A stretch of 64,000 nt of DNA from Nocardioides sp. LHD-245 (GCF_030929495.1 NZ_JAVFWN010000003.1:186001-250000), one strand, 5' to 3'; positions 14,775 through 23,891 are shown, counted from the first letter of the stretch. The notes: generated by a model not told the origin, from the letters alone. Translations and numbers: made by a program.

Positions 14775-15934
14775 GCGGCGACCTGCCGCTGGCCGGCATC
14801 CGGGTGGTGGACCTGACCCGGTTCGTGTCCGGCGCCTACGCCGGGAGGCTGTTGGCGTCGCTCGGGGCGGACGTCATCAAGGTGGAGGCCGCGGAGACGG
14901 GCGACCCCTATCGCCAGCAGGGCACGGCTTTCGTGGAGGGCGAGAGCGCGCTCTTCGGTGCGCTCAACTGCGGCAAGCGGTCGATCCTCCTCGACCTCGC
15001 CGCCGCCGAGGGCCGGGCACAGCTGGACGCGCTCCTGGAGACCGCCGACGTGTTCTTGGAGAACGGCAGGCCCGGGGCGTTGGTCAAGCTCGGCCTCGAC
15101 GCGGCAGGCGTCGCGGCACGTTTCCCCCACGTCGTCTACGGCTCGATCTCCGGCTACGGCCAGAGCGGCCCGGACGCCGAGCGCGGCGGCTTCGACCTCA
15201 TCCTCCAGGCCGAGGGAGGGGTGATGAGCGTGACCGGAGAGCCCGACAGCGGCCCGGTCAAGGTGGGCGTGCCGGCACTCGACATCGGCAGCGCCGTCTC
15301 CTGCGCCCTCGGCGTCGTGGCGGCGCTCTACGGGCGCAACCGCACCGGCCGGGGAGCGCACGTCGCCGCGTCGCTGCTCGAGTTCGCGGTGGCGACCTTC
15401 ACCAGCGTGGCGCCGTCGTACTTCGTCGACGGCGAGGTGCCGGGCCGGATCGGCAGCCATTCGCCGACCTTCGCGCCCTACGGTGCCTTCCGCGCCCGGG
15501 ACGGCCATCTCGTCATCGCCGGCGCGGGGAGCGAGGCCCTGTGGCGGCGGCTGTGCGAGGTACTGGGAGCTCCGGAGCTCGCGGAGGACCCGCGCTTCGT
15601 CGACAACGCGGCACGGGTCCGCCACCGCTCCGTCCTGACCGACGAGCTCGAAGCCCGTCTGGGGCGCTGCGACCGGGCGCACTGGCTCGGCCTGCTCGGC
15701 GCGGCGAAGGTCCCCGCGGCCGAGGTTCGCGATCTCGCCCAGGTCCTCGACTCGGCCCAGGTGCGCCACCTCGGGCTGGTCCGGGCCGATCCGGGAGCGC
15801 CGGCGATGACGCCCGTCCTGGGCGTCCCGCTCCAGATCGACGGGCCGCTCCCGAGCGCGGGGCGGTGGCCGCGGCTGGGCGAGCACACCGAGGAGATCCT
15901 CGCCGAGCTGCGCTCCCGACCGGGTGCTCGATGA
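14771..15934 (+). CDS. CaiB/BaiF (family III) CoA-transferase
   Basis: This 387-residue family III CoA-transferase starts LAGIRVVDLTRFVSGAYAGRLLASLGADVIKVE, the classic N-terminus. It continues with YGSISGYGQSGPDAERGGFDLILQAEGG, and Asp171 in VPALDIGSAV is the probable catalytic residue that forms the acyl-enzyme anhydride. The family exchanges CoA between organic acids without a free intermediate, for example succinyl-CoA to another acid. Two GTG codons (14768 and 14771) are possible; the second is chosen for its GTGA overlap. It may supply the acyl-CoA for the neighbouring mutase. Confidence 0.85.
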   Translation: MSGDLPLAGIRVVDLTRFVSGAYAGRLLASLGADVIKVEAAETGDPYRQQGTAFVEGESALFGALNCGKRSILLDLAAAEGRAQLDALLETADVFLENGRPGALVKLGLDAAGVAARFPHVVYGSISGYGQSGPDAERGGFDLILQAEGGVMSVTGEPDSGPVKVGVPALDIGSAVSCALGVVAALYGRNRTGRGAHVAASLLEFAVATFTSVAPSYFVDGEVPGRIGSHSPTFAPYGAFRARDGHLVIAGAGSEALWRRLCEVLGAPELAEDPRFVDNAARVRHRSVLTDELEARLGRCDRAHWLGLLGAAKVPAAEVRDLAQVLDSAQVRHLGLVRADPGAPAMTPVLGVPLQIDGPLPSAGRWPRLGEHTEEILAELRSRPGAR

Positions 15935-17070
15935 GCGGCACCGAGCGGGGGGTCGACGCCGACCCGGGCGCGCTCGGGTCCCGCTGCGCCACGGAGGCGA
16001 CCCGGGTCCTGGAGCGCACCTTCGAGCTCGCCCTGGTCCCCGCGCCACCGCTCGAGGAGCGCGACCGATCCGCGCGCGTCGCCGAGTGGTGGCGCGCCGA
16101 CGGACTCGACGTCGAGCGGCAACCGGTCGGCAACCTCTGGGCCCGTCTGCGCGAGGGGACCGAGCCGGGGCGGGGCGCGGTGGTCGTGGCCGCCCACCTC
16201 GACACCGTCTTCAGCCGCGAGGTGCGCCACGGGCTGCGTCACGACGCGGGCCGGGTCGTGGGACCAGGATGTGGGGACGACACCGTCGCCGTCGCCGCCC
16301 TGTCGGTCCTCGACGTGCTCCTGCCGTCCCGGACCGCGGCGCCGGTGTGGGTCCTGGCGACGGTGGGCGAGGAGGGACTGGGCGACCTGGCCGGTGCGCG
16401 CGCCGCCCTGCGGGACCCACCAGGGCCGGTCGAGGCCTTCATCGCGCTCGAGGGCAACTACCTCGGCCGGGTGAACGTCGTGGGGGTCGGGTCGGTGCGC
16501 AAGCGCGTGCGGATCACCGGCCGAGGTGGTCACGCCTGGGAGGACGCCGACGCGCCGAGTGCGGTGCACGTCGCTGCCGCGATGGTGCATGCCGTCGCGC
16601 AGCTGCCGGAGCCGTCCGGTGTCCGAACGTCGCGCAATGTCGGACTGCTGCGGGGCGGCGAGTCCATCAACTCCCGCGCCATCCAGGCGAGCTTCGACGT
16701 CGATCTCCGCGCGGAGGACCCTGCCGCGCTCGCCGAGCTGGACACCGCCGTCGACGAGATCGTCGGCCAGGCACCCGAGGGGATCGACGTCGAGGTCACG
16801 CCCCTGGGGCACCGGCCTGCCGGTCGCATCGACCCGAACGATCCTCTGGTGCGCACGGCGGTGGGTGCCCTGGCCGAGGTCGGCATCACCGCGCGGCTGA
16901 CCGCTGCCAGCACCGACGCCAATATCGCCTACGCGGCCGGGATCCCGGCCGTGACCCTCGGGATCACCTACGGCGACGGCACCCACACCGAGGACGAGTG
17001 GATCGACCCCGACGCGATCCGGCTCGGCCTGCACGCGCTCGCTCGTACCATCACCGAACGGTCAGCTTGA
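15931..17070 (+). CDS. M20 family metallo-hydrolase, second copy
   Basis: This 379-residue M20/CPG2-like hydrolase has VVAAHLDTVF (His and Asp metal ligands), VVGPGCGDDTVAV and TVGEEGLGDLAG with the paired Glu catalytic site that the first M20 gene lacks. It ends with ITYGDGTHTEDEWID, carrying the C-terminal metal His. A central lid domain starts at RKRVRITGRGGHAWEDAD. It probably cleaves an amide or carbamoyl bond in the pathway. The ATG overlaps the CoA-transferase stop. Two different M20 enzymes in one unit suggest two distinct amide hydrolysis steps. Confidence 0.8.
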   Translation: MSGTERGVDADPGALGSRCATEATRVLERTFELALVPAPPLEERDRSARVAEWWRADGLDVERQPVGNLWARLREGTEPGRGAVVVAAHLDTVFSREVRHGLRHDAGRVVGPGCGDDTVAVAALSVLDVLLPSRTAAPVWVLATVGEEGLGDLAGARAALRDPPGPVEAFIALEGNYLGRVNVVGVGSVRKRVRITGRGGHAWEDADAPSAVHVAAAMVHAVAQLPEPSGVRTSRNVGLLRGGESINSRAIQASFDVDLRAEDPAALAELDTAVDEIVGQAPEGIDVEVTPLGHRPAGRIDPNDPLVRTAVGALAEVGITARLTAASTDANIAYAAGIPAVTLGITYGDGTHTEDEWIDPDAIRLGLHALARTITERSA

Positions 17071-17088
17071 CCTCGAAAGGACGGAACA

Positions 17089-18093
17089 ATGCTCAGTGGT
17101 GTCGCTCTTCAGCCGGTGGACCCGCCTCGGGAGTTCGAGGACGCGGTCGAGGAGATCGAACGGACCGGGTTCGACGAGCTCTGGCTGACCGACTCCTCCC
17201 TGCACGCGCGCAATGTGTACGCCTACCTGGCGCTCGCCTCGCGGCACAGCTCCACCCTGCGGCTGGGCACCGCGGTGACCAACCCGGTGACCCGCCACCC
17301 CGCGGTGACGGCCACGGCCGCCGCGACCATCGACGAGATCAGCGAAGGTCGCTTCTCGCTGGGGATCGGCGCCGGCGACCGGCCGCTCCTGGCACTGGGG
17401 TCCAAGCCGGCGACGCTCGCGCGCCTGGAGTCGTCCATCGACGCGATCCGTCAGCTCTGGACCGGCGAGCACGTGACCCTCGAGGGGGCGGGGTTCAGCC
17501 TCGACGACGCCCACATGCGCGTCGCCTCCGACCGTGAGATCCCGATCTACGTCTCCTGCAGCGGTCCCAAGACCCTGGAGCTCGCGGGACGGGTGGCCGA
17601 CGGGGTCATCCTGCTGGCGGGCCTGCATCCGGAGGGATTGCAGTGGGCGCTCGAGCACATCGACCGGGGCGTCGCCGCGGCCGGCCGGTCGCAGCGACCG
17701 AAGATCACGGTGTTCGCCTACGGCGCCGTCGACGAGGACGAGGAGGCGGCCCTGGCCGCCGGCCGGACCATCGCCGCGTGGTTCCCGCAGACCGCCCCGG
17801 GCTACTGCGAGATGGCCGGCCTGTCGCGGGAGCTGATCGACAAGGTCCGCGCGATGTACGTCGGCGGCGAGTTCCAGGAGGCCGAGGAGGCCGCGCGTCT
17901 GCTGCCCGACGAGTTCGTGCACCGGATGGCTCTCGCCGGCGGCGCGGACCGCGCCCGTGCCCACGTCGAGAACATGCTCGATCTCGGCATCGACTGCATC
18001 ACGGTCTTCCCGCTGGGGGAGGACCGGTTCGCGACCATGCGCAACTTCAAGGAGGTCTTCGACCAGGTCACGGGGGCGACCCGTGTCTCCTGA
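17089..18093 (+). CDS. LLM class (luciferase-like) F420/flavin-dependent oxidoreductase
   Basis: This 334-residue TIM-barrel protein is of the bacterial luciferase-like family. The LWLTDSSLHARNVYAYLALAS segment, the TAVTNPVTRHPAVTA block and SLGIGAGDRPLLALG are characteristic, and IYVSCSGPKTLELAGRVADGVIL fits the F420-dependent mer-type group. Members either transfer hydride to F420 or act as flavin monooxygenases. A clear AAGGAC ribosome site precedes the ATG. It sits between the second M20 gene and an M29/NicX-like gene, overlapping the latter by 11 bases. The redox partner is not decidable from sequence alone. Confidence 0.83.
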   Translation: MLSGVALQPVDPPREFEDAVEEIERTGFDELWLTDSSLHARNVYAYLALASRHSSTLRLGTAVTNPVTRHPAVTATAAATIDEISEGRFSLGIGAGDRPLLALGSKPATLARLESSIDAIRQLWTGEHVTLEGAGFSLDDAHMRVASDREIPIYVSCSGPKTLELAGRVADGVILLAGLHPEGLQWALEHIDRGVAAAGRSQRPKITVFAYGAVDEDEEAALAAGRTIAAWFPQTAPGYCEMAGLSRELIDKVRAMYVGGEFQEAEEAARLLPDEFVHRMALAGGADRARAHVENMLDLGIDCITVFPLGEDRFATMRNFKEVFDQVTGATRVS

Positions 18094-19066
18094 CCCGGTG
18101 CCCGACCGGACCCTCGCGACCGTCCTCGACCAGTGCCTGGGCGTCCGGGGAAGCGAGGAGGTGGTGCTCCTCGTGGACGAGGAGACCGACCCCGTCGTGG
18201 TCGAGGCGCTGGTGGGGGGCCTCGACCACCGCGGCTGCGTCGCGGTGGTGACCCGGATGCCTCGCTACGCCGTGCCGGGGAGCGAGCCTCCGGACGCCGT
18301 GGCGCGGCTCCTCGACGGCGCCTCGGCGGCCATCGAGCTGACCTCGACGTTCATCGGGTCCAGCCGGGCCCGCCAGCAGGCGACGGCGGGCGGCACCCGC
18401 TACCTGTGCATGCCCGGCGTCGTGGCCGACACCTTCCGTCTGGGGGGTCCCCTCGACGTGGACTTCGACGAGCTCCGCTCGGTCACCGAGCGGCTGGCCG
18501 AGGCGTGGGCGTCGGCCGACACCTACCGGTTGACCACCCCCGCGGGCACCGACCTGAGCGGCTCGGTGCGGGGCCGGGGCGGACGCGCGTTGTACGGCAT
18601 CGCCCGCGAGCCGGGCGCCTACATGTGCCCACCGGACGTCGAGTCGGGCACGGCGCCGGTGGAGGGCAGCTCGACGGGTGTCGTGGTGGTCGACGGTGAC
18701 TTCCTGTTCATGGGGCGCGGTCCGGTCGACGAGCCGGTGGCGCTGCACTTCGCGGACGGCGCGCTCCGCCGGGTCGAGGGCGCCGAGGGGGAGCGGCTGA
18801 CCTCGATGATCGAGCGGTGCGCGGACGGCCGGATGGAGAACCTGGCCGAGGTCTCCCTCGGCCTGAACCCCAACGGCCGGGTCTGCGGCGTGCCGATGGA
18901 GACCGAGTCGACGCTGGGGAGCGCGCACGTCGCACTCGGCAACTCGATCGCCTACGGCGGGACCGTGGACGCGCCGGCCCACCTGGACTGCGTGATGCAG
19001 CGGGCCACCCTGGAGCTCGACGGCCGTCCCGTGATGGTCGACGGAATCCTCGTGACCGACAAGTAG
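18083..19066 (+). CDS. M29 aminopeptidase/NicX-like metalloenzyme
   Basis: This 327-residue protein resembles the M29 aminopeptidase fold shared with 2,5-dihydroxypyridine dioxygenase NicX. The C-terminal half carries NLAEVSLGLNPNGR, GSAHVALGNSIAYGG and APAHLDCVM; the HxD pair in AHLD matches the terminal metal ligands of both groups. It is shorter than classical M29 peptidases (about 370-410 residues). In NicX relatives the site holds iron and opens a dihydroxypyridine ring; in peptidases it holds two metals. Next to a molybdenum hydroxylase, ring cleavage is a reasonable but unproven role. The GTG at 18083 overlaps the LLM gene. Confidence 0.62.
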   Translation: MSPDPVPDRTLATVLDQCLGVRGSEEVVLLVDEETDPVVVEALVGGLDHRGCVAVVTRMPRYAVPGSEPPDAVARLLDGASAAIELTSTFIGSSRARQQATAGGTRYLCMPGVVADTFRLGGPLDVDFDELRSVTERLAEAWASADTYRLTTPAGTDLSGSVRGRGGRALYGIAREPGAYMCPPDVESGTAPVEGSSTGVVVVDGDFLFMGRGPVDEPVALHFADGALRRVEGAEGERLTSMIERCADGRMENLAEVSLGLNPNGRVCGVPMETESTLGSAHVALGNSIAYGGTVDAPAHLDCVMQRATLELDGRPVMVDGILVTDK

Positions 19067-19070
19067 AATA

Positions 19071-19094
19071 TTGTATCTCCAATGTGAGATCGTA
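19071..19094 (+). promoter_or_regulatory. GntR-type operator (site 2) before the regulator gene
   Basis: A perfect ATCTC-N6-GAGAT inverted repeat spans 19075-19090, identical in arms and spacing to the one at 11509. It starts nine bases after the stop of the M29-like gene and 72 bases before the regulator ATG, within an AT-rich patch. This fits autoregulation by the GntR protein encoded immediately downstream. A discrete -35/-10 pair is not convincing here. Confidence 0.65.
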
Positions 19095-19146
19095 ACGGCC
19101 GCCGTGGCCGGTCCGGATCACGAGGAGTCTCGAGGAGGTGCCGACG

Positions 19147-19827
19147 ATGAGCACGACGGAACGCATAGGTGGGGAGCTGCGCCACCTCCAGCTCAAGGAC
19201 CGGGTGTACGAGCACCTGCGCAACGCGATCATCGGCGGGGACTTCGCCATCGGCGCGGCTCTGCGCGAGGTCGACATCTCGACCTCCCTGGGGGTCAGCA
19301 AGACCCCCGTGCGCGAGGCCTTCGTCCGTCTGCAGAAGGACCGCTTCGTCGACCTGATCCCCTACCGCGGCGCGGTGGTCGCCGGCTACAGCAGGCGTGA
19401 TCTCCGTGAGATGTACGAGGTGCGCGAGCTGCTCGAGGGGCGCTGCGCCGCGCGGGCGGCCGAGGCCGACGACGACCAGCTGCGGGCCGACCTGCAGCGC
19501 AACGTCGAGGAGACTCGCCAAGCGGTGGAGGAGGACCGGCTCGAGCGGGTCATCGAGCTCTTCGAGAACTTCGACCGCCTGATCTACTCGGGGTCCGACA
19601 ACAAGTGGATCAACGACATCATCCACGATCTCGACGGGCACCAGCGGCGGATCGGACGGCTCACCGTGGGCATCCCCGGGCGGATCGAGCACTCCCTGAG
19701 CGAGCACGAGAAGATCTGCGCCGCGATCCTCAAGCGTGACGCCGCCGCGGCCGAGAAGCGGATGCGCGCCCATGTGCGGTCGGTGATGACCGATCAGCTG
19801 CGGAGCTTCCGCGTCGAGGAGGCCTGA
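19147..19827 (+). CDS. GntR family transcriptional regulator, FadR/FCD type
   Basis: This 226-residue regulator has an N-terminal winged helix (DRVYEHLRNAIIGGDFAIGAALREVDIS, then SLGVSKTPVREAFVRLQ). An all-helical FCD domain follows, with metal-type residues in NFDRLIYSG, LDGHQRR, LSEHEKI and MRAHVRS. FCD proteins bind carboxylic acid or amino acid effectors and usually repress catabolic operons. The ATG at 19147 is preferred over an in-frame GTG at 19138 because GAGGAGG lies eight bases upstream of it. Matching operators before this gene and at 11509, and a related one before the next gene, suggest it controls both flanking units. Confidence 0.87.
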   Translation: MSTTERIGGELRHLQLKDRVYEHLRNAIIGGDFAIGAALREVDISTSLGVSKTPVREAFVRLQKDRFVDLIPYRGAVVAGYSRRDLREMYEVRELLEGRCAARAAEADDDQLRADLQRNVEETRQAVEEDRLERVIELFENFDRLIYSGSDNKWINDIIHDLDGHQRRIGRLTVGIPGRIEHSLSEHEKICAAILKRDAAAAEKRMRAHVRSVMTDQLRSFRVEEA

Positions 19828-19955
19828 GCCGGCGCTCGCGACGGCCGGCATCGCTCGCCCGCCGCCGCGGATCCGCGTGATCCGGGTGGTGGGCGAGCGC
19901 ATCGGCGTACCCGGCGCCGGGTCGCGGACGAACGTGGACTGGTCGCCGCAAGCCG

Positions 19956-20015
19956 TTGACGCAGATCACATGGCCCGCCTAAAGTGGATGTCAGATCTCA
20001 GATATTACATGTGAG
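19956..20015 (+). promoter_or_regulatory. Promoter and degenerate GntR-type operator (site 3)
   Basis: A good sigma-70-like promoter is visible: TTGACG at 19956 and TAAAGT at 19980, 18 bases apart. Just downstream, CAGATCTCA at 19992-20000 repeats nine bases of site 1 exactly. A second half-site, GTGAG, is at 20011, but the spacing differs from the N6 of sites 1 and 2. The element would overlap the first transcribed bases, a position suited to repression. The aldehyde dehydrogenase ATG follows at 20024. Confidence 0.55.
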
Positions 20016-20023
20016 GATGCGCC

Positions 20024-21499
20024 ATGGTTGCACTGCTCGAGTCAGTAGAGGCGTTCTCGTCCCGGGAGCACCAGCTCTTCATCGGGGGAGAGTTCGTCGC
20101 GTCACGTGGAAGCGAACGCATCGACGTCCACGACCCCGCGACGGGAGGCCTGCTGACCACGGTCGCCTCGGCCAACGCCGAGGACGTCGACGCGGCGGTC
20201 GCCGCCGCCCGCGCGGCGCTGCCGGGCTGGGCGGCACTGCCCCCGGCCCAGCGCGGCGAGCTGCTGTGGCGGCTCGGTGCGCGCCTGGAGGAGCTCGCCG
20301 AGGAGTTCGCCCAGCTCGAGGCCATCGACAACGGCAAGCCCACCTCGGAGTCGCTGGCCGTCGACGTACCGCTCACGGCCGGGCTGTTCAAGTACTACGC
20401 GGGCGCGGTGAGCAGGATCGAGGGGCGCACCATCGCGCCCATGGGTGGCGCGAACTTCCACGTCTACACCCGTCGTGAGCCCGTCGGCGTCGTCGGCGCC
20501 ATCATCCCGTGGAACTTCCCGCTCCTGATGTGCGGCTACAAGCTGGGGCCCTCCCTGGCCGCGGGCAACACCGTCGTGCTCAAGCCCGCCGAGCAGACGC
20601 CGCTCGCGGCGCTGCGGCTGGCGGAGGTCCTCGCCGAGGTCGGGTTCCCGCCGGGCGTGGTCAACATCGTCACCGGTCTCGGTCCCTCGGCCGGCGCCCC
20701 CCTGGCCGCGCACGGCGACGTCGACAAGGTCACCTTCACCGGGGAGACCTCGACCGGTCAGAAGATCATGGAGGCCGCGAAGGGCAACATGAAGAAGGTG
20801 TCGCTGGAGCTCGGCGGCAAGTCGCCGAGCCTGGTCTTCGCGGATGCCGATCTCGACGCGGCGGTCGAGGGCACCTTCGGCGCGGTCTTCTTCAACCAGG
20901 GCCAGTGCTGCATCGCCGGTGCGCGGGTCTACGTCCACGACGACATCTACGACGAGTTCACCAAGCGCCTCGTCGATCGGGTCGGTGAGGTCCGCCTGGG
21001 CTCCGGCCTCGACCCGCGTACGACGATGGGTCCGCTCGTCAGCGCGGAGCAGCAGGCGCGGGTCAACGGCTACATCAGGTCCGGTCTGGAGGAGGGCGCG
21101 AGCATCGCCTCCGACCCCGCCTCCGCGGTCCCCGAGGTCGGCAGCTTCGTCCGCCCGACCGTCTTCACCGACGTCCGCCCCGACATGCGGATCATGCGGG
21201 AGGAGATCTTCGGGCCGGTGGCGATGGTCGGCAGGTTCTCCACCGAGGAGCAGGCGATCGCCGCGGCCAACGACACGGCGTACGGGCTCTGCTCGGGTGT
21301 CTGGACGCGCGACGTGGCCCGGGTGCACCGGATCGCCGCCGCGATCCACGCGGGGACCGTGTACGCCAACACCTACGGCTACTTCGACCCCGCCGTTCCG
21401 TTCGGGGGCTTCAAGATGAGCGGCTTCGGCAAGGAGCTCGGCGAGGAGGCCCTGGACCACTACCTCCAGACCAAGACGGTCTGGGTCAACCTCGACTGA
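20024..21499 (+). CDS. NAD(P)-dependent aldehyde dehydrogenase
   Basis: This 491-residue enzyme has the complete class I/II ALDH set: IIPWNFPLLM, the KPAEQTPLAAL cofactor loop, GETSTGQKI, the general base Glu262 in LELGGKSPS and the catalytic Cys296 in GQCCIAG. It ends with PFGGFKMSGFGKELGEEAL, which is typical. It oxidises an aldehyde to the acid. It is followed by an alcohol dehydrogenase, so an alcohol-aldehyde-acid sequence is likely in this pathway. It has its own promoter and a probable GntR site just upstream. Confidence 0.92.
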   Translation: MVALLESVEAFSSREHQLFIGGEFVASRGSERIDVHDPATGGLLTTVASANAEDVDAAVAAARAALPGWAALPPAQRGELLWRLGARLEELAEEFAQLEAIDNGKPTSESLAVDVPLTAGLFKYYAGAVSRIEGRTIAPMGGANFHVYTRREPVGVVGAIIPWNFPLLMCGYKLGPSLAAGNTVVLKPAEQTPLAALRLAEVLAEVGFPPGVVNIVTGLGPSAGAPLAAHGDVDKVTFTGETSTGQKIMEAAKGNMKKVSLELGGKSPSLVFADADLDAAVEGTFGAVFFNQGQCCIAGARVYVHDDIYDEFTKRLVDRVGEVRLGSGLDPRTTMGPLVSAEQQARVNGYIRSGLEEGASIASDPASAVPEVGSFVRPTVFTDVRPDMRIMREEIFGPVAMVGRFSTEEQAIAAANDTAYGLCSGVWTRDVARVHRIAAAIHAGTVYANTYGYFDPAVPFGGFKMSGFGKELGEEALDHYLQTKTVWVNLD

Positions 21500-21529
21500 G
21501 CACCACCCCTTGCTTGCGAAAGGACAGCC

Positions 21530-22549
21530 ATGAAAGCCGTAGTGATGAGCGCCGACGGGTCATTCGACGTCGAGCAGGTGCAGGAGCCGGACGAGAGCGA
21601 TCTCGTCCTCGTCGAGGCGCGTGCCGCCGGCATCTGCGGTACCGAGCTCCACATCCTCGACCGCATGCTCGAGCCGCCCGCCTACCCGTTCATCCTCGGT
21701 CACGAGGGCGCGGGCGTGGTCCGCTACGTGCCCCCGGGGACCACGGGGCTCGCGGTCGGCGACCGCGTCGCCATCTACAACTTCATCGGCTGCGGACAGT
21801 GCCTGTGGTGCCGCACCGGCCGTGAGGAGGTGTGCGCGGACCCGGCCGGCCAGATCGGCTTCACCCAGGACGGCACCTTCCGCGACGTGATCCCGGTGCC
21901 CGCCGCGAACCTGATCAAGCTGCCGGACAACGTGACCTTCGAGGACGCCGCCCTGCTCAGCTGCAGCGGGATGACCGCCGTGCACGCGCTGCGCCTCTCG
22001 GAGGTCGCTCTCGACGACACGGTCGTCGTCGACGGTGTCGGCGGCGTCGGACTCATGGTGATCCAGGTCGCCCGGGCCGCGGGTGCCCGGGTCATCGCGA
22101 TCGCCGACGCGGAGGCCAAGGCGGAGCTCGCCCGGGAGGCGGGGGCCGGTGACGTCATCGTCCTCGACGACGCGGGCTACGAGTCGGTGGCCGAGCGCAT
22201 CAAGGAGGCCACGGACGGGCTCGGCGCCGACCACTTCTTCGAGCTGGTCGGCACCAGCGCCAGCATGCTGGCGGGGATCCGCGGACTCGGCCGGCACGGG
22301 AGCGCCGTGATCATCGGCTACACCGGCGAGGATCTGGTGATCAACCCGGTCGAGCTGATCCTCTCGGAGGTCCGAGTGATGGGCTCGGTTGCCGCGGCCA
22401 AGCAGGATCTGGAGACGGCGATCGCCCTGGCCGCCCGGGGCCAGCTCTCCGCCCAGATCGACACCAGGTACGGCATCGACGAGGTCGGGACCGGTCTGGA
22501 TCGCCTGCGCCGGCGCGAGGTCAACGGCCGCAACGTCATCGTCTGGTGA
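21530..22549 (+). CDS. Zinc-dependent alcohol dehydrogenase, MDR family
   Basis: This 339-residue medium-chain dehydrogenase has the catalytic zinc ligand in AAGICGTELH and the GHEGAGVV motif. The structural zinc loop follows (CGQCLWCRTGREEVC). The Rossmann motif is VDGVGGVGLMVIQVARAAGA, near residue 167. A GAAAGGACAG ribosome site precedes the ATG, 30 bases after the ALDH stop. It interconverts an alcohol and aldehyde with NAD(P). Co-transcription with the ALDH suggests successive oxidation of a hydroxyalkyl group in the substrate. Confidence 0.9.
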   Translation: MKAVVMSADGSFDVEQVQEPDESDLVLVEARAAGICGTELHILDRMLEPPAYPFILGHEGAGVVRYVPPGTTGLAVGDRVAIYNFIGCGQCLWCRTGREEVCADPAGQIGFTQDGTFRDVIPVPAANLIKLPDNVTFEDAALLSCSGMTAVHALRLSEVALDDTVVVDGVGGVGLMVIQVARAAGARVIAIADAEAKAELAREAGAGDVIVLDDAGYESVAERIKEATDGLGADHFFELVGTSASMLAGIRGLGRHGSAVIIGYTGEDLVINPVELILSEVRVMGSVAAAKQDLETAIALAARGQLSAQIDTRYGIDEVGTGLDRLRRREVNGRNVIVW

Positions 22550-22586
22550 GAGAGATGCCCGAATCCCACACCCCCAGGAGGCTGCG

Positions 22587-23891
22587 ATGAGCAGAATCGT
22601 CCTCAACGGCGGCACCGTCCTCACCATGGACGACGACGGGTCCGTGCACCCCGAGGGCCACGTCGTCATCGAACAGGACCGCATCGTCCAGGTGGGCGCG
22701 GGCGACGCGCCCAGCCGGTCCGGCGACGTCGTGATCGACACGTCCGGACAGCTGGTCATGCCGGGTCTGGTCGACCTGCACTACCACACCGCGATCGGCA
22801 AGGGATACAGCGATCACCTCCCCTTGTGGGAGTACCTCGACACCTGCTGGTACCCGCTGATCCGCAACCTCGACGCCGAGGCGGCCTACTGGGCGGCCGC
22901 GGCGAGCTATATGGAGTCGATCCGGTCCGGCGTGACCACGGTCAACGACATGTACCGAAGGCTGCCCGACCTCGCCCGCGCGGCGCGTGACATCGGCATC
23001 CGGGCGGTGCTCTCCAACGACGTCGCCCTCGCCGAGCACGATCTCGACACCCTCGAGGACAACCTCGCCGCCCACCGGGAGGTCGACGGCTGGGGCGACG
23101 GGAGGATCCAGGTCTACGTCGGGATCGAGTGGCTCCCGCTCGCCGACCCCGGCCTGCTGCGGGACGCGCGGGCACTGGCCGACGAGCTGGACACCGGCAT
23201 CCACATCCACCTCAACGAGTCGCTCACCGAGGTCCAGGACAGCGTCAAGCGCTTCGGCAAGCGTCCGACGGAGGTGGCCTACGAGGCAGGCCTGCTCGGG
23301 CCGGACTGCATCGCCGCGCACTGCGTCTGGCTGTCCGACGTCGAGATCGCCCTCATGCGGGAGACCGGGACGCACATCTCCCACAACCCCAGCTCGAACG
23401 CCAAGCTGGGCAACGGGATCGCCCGCCTGCCGGAGATGCTCGAGGCCGGCATCAACGTCGGTCTGGGCCACGACGCGGCCGAGTGCAACAACAGCCGGGA
23501 CCCCTTCCAGGTGATGAAGTTCGCCTCGCTGATGCACCGGGCCGCGCGTGTGGACCCCAGCCTCCAGCAGGCGCCCGACGTCGTACGGATGGCGACCCGC
23601 AACGGCGCGGCCGCGCTCAAGCACGACACCGGTCAGCTGGCCGTGGGACGCAAGGCCGACGTGATCACGCTCGACCTCCGCAACGAGATGTTCACACCGC
23701 TGATCCACGGCGACCCGGACCACCTCTACTCCCACCTGGTCTTCAGCGCCAATGGGAGCTGTGTCGACTCCAGCATCATCGACGGCCAGATCGTGATGCG
23801 CGAGCGTCGTCTGCTGAACCTCGACCAGGACGAGATCCTGGCGAAGGCGAACGAGGCCTTCCAACGCGTCCTCGACCGCATCCGGCCATGA
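22587..23891 (+). CDS. Amidohydrolase family deaminase/hydrolase (SsnA/AtzA/MtaD-like)
   Basis: This 434-residue metal hydrolase of the cyclic amidohydrolase superfamily has HYH at His65 and His67, then HIHLNES, AAHCVWLSDVE and GLGHDAAECNN with the catalytic Asp. Related enzymes hydrolyse C-N bonds on aromatic N-heterocycles (guanine, 8-oxoguanine, adenosine derivatives, s-triazines). The usual GTDGAASNN of the MtaD/SsnA group reads GHDAAECNN here, suggesting a different pocket. An AGGAGG ribosome site lies seven bases before the ATG. It overlaps the following small gene by four bases. An N-heterocyclic or amide substrate in the pathway is inferred. Confidence 0.83.
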   Translation: MSRIVLNGGTVLTMDDDGSVHPEGHVVIEQDRIVQVGAGDAPSRSGDVVIDTSGQLVMPGLVDLHYHTAIGKGYSDHLPLWEYLDTCWYPLIRNLDAEAAYWAAAASYMESIRSGVTTVNDMYRRLPDLARAARDIGIRAVLSNDVALAEHDLDTLEDNLAAHREVDGWGDGRIQVYVGIEWLPLADPGLLRDARALADELDTGIHIHLNESLTEVQDSVKRFGKRPTEVAYEAGLLGPDCIAAHCVWLSDVEIALMRETGTHISHNPSSNAKLGNGIARLPEMLEAGINVGLGHDAAECNNSRDPFQVMKFASLMHRAARVDPSLQQAPDVVRMATRNGAAALKHDTGQLAVGRKADVITLDLRNEMFTPLIHGDPDHLYSHLVFSANGSCVDSSIIDGQIVMRERRLLNLDQDEILAKANEAFQRVLDRIRP

